This document shows positions 6,526 through 10,292 of a stretch of 10,292 bases of DNA, one piece after another; positions within the stretch are counted from its first letter, which is position 1; each line of letters starts with the position of its first letter. The stretch is from an uncultured Bacteroidota bacterium. Its GTDB lineage: Bacteria; Bacteroidota; Bacteroidia; Bacteroidales; P3. The DNA lies in the NCBI GenBank assembly GCA_900546465.1, contig URCX01000066.1, forward strand, positions 1-10,292, written 5' to 3'. Made by a program: the position numbers and the translations under genes. The notes beneath the pieces are model-generated. The model saw nothing but the letters and a program-made list of their open reading frames with translations. It was not told the DNA's origin and searched no databases.

Positions 6526-6613
6526 CGTAAAAGTGGATTTGCAATATATGGATATAATTTGCGGGGTAAATTATATGGTGTTGCAGTCGGCCGGGTTGTG
6601 ATAAAATTGAAAG

Positions 6614-7612
6614 ATGATGATAAACAGAGAAGAGATTGTTAATCGCTTTTGCCTGATGGGCAAATGGATTGAAGAAGGCTTGGAAAAGGGTGATTTCGAT
6701 GAGGTAACAAGGCGTGCTTTTGCTTGTAACGGGTGGTTTTGCGAGGAATTTGTTCGTTCGGCTCTCATGGGTATTGCTTCGTGGTTAAGGAAAGATGTCT
6801 TGGAAAATTTCGTTGCCGAATATGCTTTTGCCGAAATGCCGAAAAGAATAGCCGTAATTGCAGCAGGAAATATTCCGGCGGTGGGTTTTCACGATATTAT
6901 GTGTGTACTGTTAAGCGGAAACAAGCTTGTGTGCAAGTTGTCCTCAAAAGATGATGTATTGTTGCCGTTTTTGTTCGACAACTTCTTCAAAGAGGAGGTT
7001 GTTTTTGAAAAAAGTGTGATTGCCGGCTTTGATGCAGTCATTGCAACGGGCAGCAACAACAGTGCATTGCATTTTGAGAATTATTTCGGTAAGTATCCGC
7101 ATATCATTCGCCACAACCGTCATTCCGTTGCGGTGCTTTCGGGAGAGGAAAGCAAGGAGGATTTGGAGGGATTGGCAAAGGATATGTTGCTTTATGCAGG
7201 CTTGGGCTGCAGAAGTGTGAGTAAATTATTTGTTCCGAGGACTTATGATTTCGGGGCTTTGAAAGCAGCTTGTGAAACCTTCAAAAACTTGCTTGATTTG
7301 AACAAATACAGAAACAATATAGACTATCATAGAGCTATATTCATAATGAATAACCGCCACTTTGTCGATTTAGGAAATCTTCTGCTGATTGAAAATGAGG
7401 AAACGGCAACAGGAGTAAGCGTAGTGAATTATCAATATTATGAGGACTTGTCCGAGGTGAAAGCATTCATTGATTCAAATAAGGAAAACCTGCAAATAGT
7501 GGTAAGCAATCTGCCTTTGATAGGAACAAACAACTTTGGCAAAGGGCAGCAACCAAGAATAGAAGAGTTTGCAGACGGAGTTGATACAATGAAGTGGCTG
7601 AACAGTCTTTGA
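6614..7612 (+). CDS. LuxC-type acyl-CoA reductase
   Basis: A 332-residue member of the LuxC acyl-CoA reductase family (PF05893), related to aldehyde dehydrogenases, which reduces acyl-CoA or activated acyl groups to aldehyde with NAD(P)H. Visible signatures are VIAAGNIPAVGFHD (81-94) in the nucleotide-binding region, SGNKLVCKLSSKDD (101-114), AVIATGSNNS (141-150), and LYAGLGCRSVSK (193-204), with Cys199 the expected acyl-thioester nucleophile. The C-terminal FGKGQQPRIEEFADGVDTMKWL block is also typical of Bacteroidota members. The substrate is unknown, and there are no bioluminescence genes. Two ATG codons are in tandem (6614 and 6617); either could start, and the sequence before is TTGAAAG. 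The gene stands alone on the plus strand and converges on gapA. In other Bacteroidota I recall homologues near ferredoxin and serC, which are not here. Confidence 0.88.
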   Translation: MMINREEIVNRFCLMGKWIEEGLEKGDFDEVTRRAFACNGWFCEEFVRSALMGIASWLRKDVLENFVAEYAFAEMPKRIAVIAAGNIPAVGFHDIMCVLLSGNKLVCKLSSKDDVLLPFLFDNFFKEEVVFEKSVIAGFDAVIATGSNNSALHFENYFGKYPHIIRHNRHSVAVLSGEESKEDLEGLAKDMLLYAGLGCRSVSKLFVPRTYDFGALKAACETFKNLLDLNKYRNNIDYHRAIFIMNNRHFVDLGNLLLIENEETATGVSVVNYQYYEDLSEVKAFIDSNKENLQIVVSNLPLIGTNNFGKGQQPRIEEFADGVDTMKWLNSL

Positions 7613-7657
7613 TGAGATGCTTTACAAATTGGCTTTTGCGATTTAGAAATAAAAGAA

Positions 7658-7693
7658 AAACCGATATGCCGTTTTCATTCGACATATCGGTTT
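7658..7693. terminator. Bidirectional hairpin terminator between acyl-CoA reductase and gapA
   Basis: A perfect 11-bp stem joins 7658-7668 and 7683-7693 (AAACCGATATG / CATATCGGTTT) with a 14-nt loop. On the minus strand the stem is followed by TTTTCTTTTA, a good U-tract for gapA. On the plus strand it ends in TTT then CATTATA, a weaker tract. It sits between two convergent genes and likely serves both. Confidence 0.85.
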
Positions 7694-7719
7694 CATTATA
7701 ATTCGTCAGAGTTAGGCGA

Positions 7720-8727
7720 TTAGACGAGCTTTGCCAATCTTTCAGCCAAATCGCATACTCTGTTGGAGTATCCGTTTTCGTTATCGTACCAAGAAACAAC
7801 TTTTACGAAGTTTCCGTCCATTACCATGGTCAATTTGGAATCAAAAATAGAAGAGTGAGTGTTGCCAACGATATCGCAACTTACGATAGGGTCTTCAACG
7901 TACTCCAATATGCCTTTCATGGAGCCTTCAGCTGCTTCTTTCATTGCAGCATTCACCTCTTCAACAGTTACTTTCTTCTCCAACTCGACAGTCAAATCGA
8001 CAACAGAGCCATCAGGAGTAGGAACTCTCATAGACAATCCGTGAAGTTTTCCTGCCAAATCAGGAATTACCAAACCGACTGCCTTTGCGGCACCTGTTGA
8101 AGTAGGAATTATAGAACAAGCGGCTGCTCTTGCTCTTCTCAAATCCTTGTGCGGCAAATCCAATATGTGTTGGTCGTTGGTATAAGAGTGAACGGTGTTC
8201 ATCAAACCGCGTTTGATGCCGAATTTATCGTTGAGAACTTTTGCGATAGGAGCAAGACAGTTTGTTGTACAAGAAGCATTGGATACGCAAGTCATGTCTT
8301 TCGTCAAGATATTGTCGTTTACGCCCAATACAACGGTTGCATCAACATCTTCTGCTTTGTCTGCAGGTACTGTTAAGATGACTTTCTTTGCTCCTGCTTT
8401 GATATGTTTTGTCATCAAAGCCTTTGTCTTGAAGTGTCCGGTGGATTCAATCACTATATCTATTCCCAATTCACCCCAAGGCAATTGTTCAGGGTCTTTT
8501 TCGGAATAAACTCTGATTTTTTTGCCATTTACAACAAGATACTCGCCCTCTGCTTTTACTTCTCCGTCGAATCTGCCGTGTACAGAGTCGTATTTCAACA
8601 AGTGAGCAAGCGTTGCTGCGTCCGTCAAGTCGTTTATCGCTACGACTTCTACGTTTGTTTTTCTTTGTATGTTCCTAAATGAGACTCTGCCTATGCGGCC
8701 GAATCCATTGATTGCTACTTTTACCAT
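7720..8727 (-). CDS. gapA: Type I glyceraldehyde-3-phosphate dehydrogenase
   Basis: A 335-residue homotetrameric-type GAPDH, full length for the family, which catalyses oxidative phosphorylation of glyceraldehyde 3-phosphate in glycolysis. The NAD-binding domain begins with INGFGRIGR (6-14), and Asp33 in INDLTD favours NAD over NADP. The catalytic motif SNASCTTNCLAP gives Cys153, paired with His180 in HSYTNDQ. The C-terminal SWYDNENGYSNR (312-323) is conserved. The start codon has the family N-terminus MVKVAINGFG. It is monocistronic by context: its own promoter-like sequence lies upstream, a hairpin terminator follows, and the SGNH hydrolase gene ends 75 nt before its start. Confidence 0.98.
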   Translation of the reverse strand: MVKVAINGFGRIGRVSFRNIQRKTNVEVVAINDLTDAATLAHLLKYDSVHGRFDGEVKAEGEYLVVNGKKIRVYSEKDPEQLPWGELGIDIVIESTGHFKTKALMTKHIKAGAKKVILTVPADKAEDVDATVVLGVNDNILTKDMTCVSNASCTTNCLAPIAKVLNDKFGIKRGLMNTVHSYTNDQHILDLPHKDLRRARAAACSIIPTSTGAAKAVGLVIPDLAGKLHGLSMRVPTPDGSVVDLTVELEKKVTVEEVNAAMKEAAEGSMKGILEYVEDPIVSCDIVGNTHSSIFDSKLTMVMDGNFVKVVSWYDNENGYSNRVCDLAERLAKLV

Positions 8728-8768
8728 AATATTATGTTTTTAATTATTTTGCTTTCTTTGTAACTGTG

Positions 8769-8776
8769 CAAAGATA
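8769..8776 (-). promoter_or_regulatory. Putative gapA promoter -7 box
   Basis: On the minus strand TATCTTTG (8776-8769) matches TAnnTTTG and is identical to the -7 box of the tRNA-Val promoter. The start would be near 8762, giving a leader of about 35 nt. No clear TTTG is found about 20 nt upstream. A 12-bp direct repeat, TTTCTTTGTAAC in plus-strand sense, lies on both sides at 8753-8764 and 8782-8793. Confidence 0.55.
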
Positions 8777-8802
8777 CGACTTTTCTTTGTAACAGTTGGC
8801 TT

Positions 8803-10011
8803 TTAGGGTGTGAATATTTCGTTCTCTATCTCCGACCAGAGTGCGTTATATAGCATATCCCCTTGTAAATAATACCCTTTGAGCGTCAAATGCACCTTAT
8901 CTTTCTGCATCAATTTATTTTGTTCCCACTTTGTGGAAGATGATTTTGCCCCCATTATGGCATACCAATCCCAAACGCCACAGTTGGTTAGTTGTGCTGT
9001 TTCTTTGATTATCCTTTCTGCTTCTTGCATTCTTTCATTGATTTTTTTTCTTTTGTACCAGCAATCGGAGGGAGTTGTCAACAGTATGGGTGTTGTGGGA
9101 ACTGATTTCCTTATTTGTTCAATCATTTCGGTAAGCCTGCTTTTGAATGTTGCTAATCCGCTTTCTTCGTAACAGTCATTGGTTCCAAGACTTATTATTA
9201 CCAAGTCCAAGTCAAGTGTCTCCAATATCCCGTCAGTATCTATGCCGAGGTAATGCAATGCTGTTGCGGAATTGACGCCCACAGCATTGTAAACCACCCC
9301 TGCATCTTCGTTGTCGAAATAAAAACCATAAATATATAAACTGTCTTCCTGCTTTTTGTTCACCTTTATTGTAACTCTGTCTGTGTAGTCGGTAAGAGTG
9401 AAAGTTGTATAAGTATTTTCGGGAATGTATTCCTTATTATATGTAATGCCGTTGCAGTCTGCAATTATTTCGCTACCCTCCGACAAAGGCGAATGATAGA
9501 TTCGAAAACTGTTAAAGTCGTATTTGACAGGATTATGAAAGTTTACATTTATTTGTATCTCGGGAAAACTGTCTGTTGTGCAGATTGTATTGGCGAAAAT
9601 GCTTTGATGAGAAGAGGAAGAGAGAATGGAGTGATGTTCCCATTGCGAACCGTAAGTTATTCTGTAACTATCCGGACAGCCTTGTTTATAAGGACTTATC
9701 ATTCCTCTTGCTCCTTGCAATCCGGGCATGAAAGACTGAAAGTCAGCCCTCACTCTGCCGCTGAAAAAGTCGGCTTGCAAATGCGAATCCCCTATATGAA
9801 GTATTCTGATTTGTCTATTGCCTGCTTTAATCAGTCCTGTAAATTTACGATAAAAGTCAAGAAAAGCTTTTTTTGAGGTTCCGTAATATTCTATTTTGTT
9901 TGCATCATAATTTATGAACGGATAATGTTCCACCTCTTTCAGCTGCGAAAAGGCAGGCGAGACTATCAGTGAAAGACATATCCAAAGCCACAATCCGTAA
10001 CGCCCATACAT
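8803..10011 (-). CDS. Secreted SGNH/GDSL-type hydrolase
   Basis: The 402-residue protein starts with a signal peptide: a short basic start, hydrophobic residues 7-20, and a likely cut after AFS at 22. There is no lipobox, so it should be a soluble periplasmic or exported protein. SGNH catalytic blocks are present: GDSH at 74-77 with nucleophile Ser76, GTND at 276-279 (block III Asn278), and DKVH at 371-374 with Asp371 and His374 completing the triad. About 190 residues separate the first and third blocks, enough for an inserted beta-rich domain (about 140-235). Such enzymes are esterases or O-acetyltransferases acting on glycans. The ATG overlaps the upstream ABC gene stop by one base (TGATG), which implies coupling. 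A link with the MBOAT protein at 1467-2960 is possible but only inferred. Confidence 0.9.
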   Translation of the reverse strand: MYGRYGLWLWICLSLIVSPAFSQLKEVEHYPFINYDANKIEYYGTSKKAFLDFYRKFTGLIKAGNRQIRILHIGDSHLQADFFSGRVRADFQSFMPGLQGARGMISPYKQGCPDSYRITYGSQWEHHSILSSSSHQSIFANTICTTDSFPEIQINVNFHNPVKYDFNSFRIYHSPLSEGSEIIADCNGITYNKEYIPENTYTTFTLTDYTDRVTIKVNKKQEDSLYIYGFYFDNEDAGVVYNAVGVNSATALHYLGIDTDGILETLDLDLVIISLGTNDCYEESGLATFKSRLTEMIEQIRKSVPTTPILLTTPSDCWYKRKKINERMQEAERIIKETAQLTNCGVWDWYAIMGAKSSSTKWEQNKLMQKDKVHLTLKGYYLQGDMLYNALWSEIENEIFTP

Positions 10012-10292
10012 CAGATATTTGCCGTTATTTCACGGAACTTTTTCTCCAAACTGCCCCCTTCTGCAAGGTGTTTCGTCTCATCGTCTGCCACAAGTCTCCC
10101 GTTATTTATTATCACGACACGCGAACATACAGCCTCAACCTCCTGCATTATGTGAGTGGACAAAAGAACCGTCTTTGTCTTACCTACTTCCTTTATAAGA
10201 GTTCTTATTTCCACAAGTTGGTTGGGGTCAAGACCCGTTGTAGGCTCATCAAGTATCAAAACCTCAGGCTCGTGTATCAAAGCCTGAGCAAT
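10011..10292 (-). CDS. gldA: ABC transporter ATP-binding protein, GldA-like (partial, 3' end)
   Basis: Only the last 93 codons are in the window, and the frame runs off the right edge (it begins IAQALIHEPEV). The Walker B motif VLILDEP, the D-loop GLDP and the H-loop STH are visible. Walker A and the ABC signature lie outside. The run TTGLDPNQLVEIR, STHIMQEVEA and RVVIINNGRLVADD is very like GldA, the ATPase of the GldFG-type transporter associated with gliding motility in Bacteroidota. The protein ends only about 25 residues after the nucleotide-binding domain, closing with SLEKKFREIT. Many GldA proteins have a longer C-terminal domain at this point. A general ABC-2 type export ATPase is the alternative. 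It is coupled to the SGNH gene by TGATG. Confidence 0.8.
   Translation of the reverse strand: MAQALIHEPEVLILDEPTTGLDPNQLVEIRTLIKEVGKTKTVLLSTHIMQEVEAVCSRVVIINNGRLVADDETKHLAEGGSLEKKFREITANI

Larger units (their letters stand above)
6169..6613. other. 445-nt intergenic region without a convincing gene
   Basis: This divergent region lies between the nif3 operon (-) and the acyl-CoA reductase gene (+). It holds array A2 (6367-6462) and a possible plus-strand promoter at 6518-6525. A minus-strand frame covering 6202 to beyond 6462 is open but reads through the array. It has only a TTG start at 6444, no RBS and no recognisable domain. Between 6169 and 6366 I see no tRNA, strong hairpin or conserved motif. 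Confidence 0.7.

Noticed and set aside
6541..6562. Imperfect palindrome of ATATAT and TTTGC segments upstream of acyl-CoA reductase
   Set aside because: The arms need a 2-nt bulge and are almost all A/T, so the match is not better than expected in AT-rich DNA.

Overview
The window looks like chromosomal DNA of a Bacteroidota bacterium, most likely order Bacteroidales. Reasons: several promoters fit the Bacteroidota pattern (TTTG, about 20 nt, TAnnTTTG); the closest familiar relatives of the gldA-like ATPase, the LuxC-type acyl-CoA reductase and the Nif3/zinc-ribbon pair are in that phylum; ribosome binding sites are weak; base composition is moderately AT-rich. The species cannot be named from this sequence. 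No phage, plasmid, integrase, transposase or CRISPR genes are visible.

Layout. Positions 1-96 hold a four-unit array of a 21-bp repeat, cut by the left edge of the window. cinA (204-1439, +) follows and converges on an MBOAT O-acyltransferase gene (1467-2960, -). A tRNA-Val(UAC) gene (3047-3121, -) has its own promoter and terminator. A tight minus-strand operon runs from 6168 down to 3207: nif3-like metal protein, C4 zinc-ribbon coiled-coil protein, then dihydroorotase (pyrC), with a 12-nt gap and an 8-nt overlap. The 445-nt region 6169-6613 carries a second four-unit 21-bp array in the opposite orientation. A LuxC-type acyl-CoA reductase (6614-7612, +) converges across a hairpin terminator on gapA (7720-8727, -). 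Upstream of gapA, a secreted SGNH/GDSL hydrolase (8803-10011, -) is coupled by a TGATG junction to the 3' end of a gldA-like ABC transporter ATPase that runs off the right edge.

Function. Most genes are housekeeping: pyrimidine synthesis, glycolysis, NAD/nucleotide repair and translation. The MBOAT protein and the SGNH hydrolase are on the same strand about 5.8 kb apart. They belong to the two protein classes that usually cooperate in O-acetylating cell-surface polysaccharides or peptidoglycan, but a link here is inference only.

The most unusual signal is the pair of 21-bp arrays. Each has four units with exact 21-nt spacing. In one direction every unit carries CG[C/G]CGTT, and each array is followed after the same 17-nt gap by CAAACAAG. 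They form an inverted pair enclosing cinA through nif3, and each points toward its downstream gene (cinA and nif3). They can fold into hairpins and also read as Arg-Arg heptapeptide repeats. They look like two copies of an interspersed element I cannot assign to a known family.
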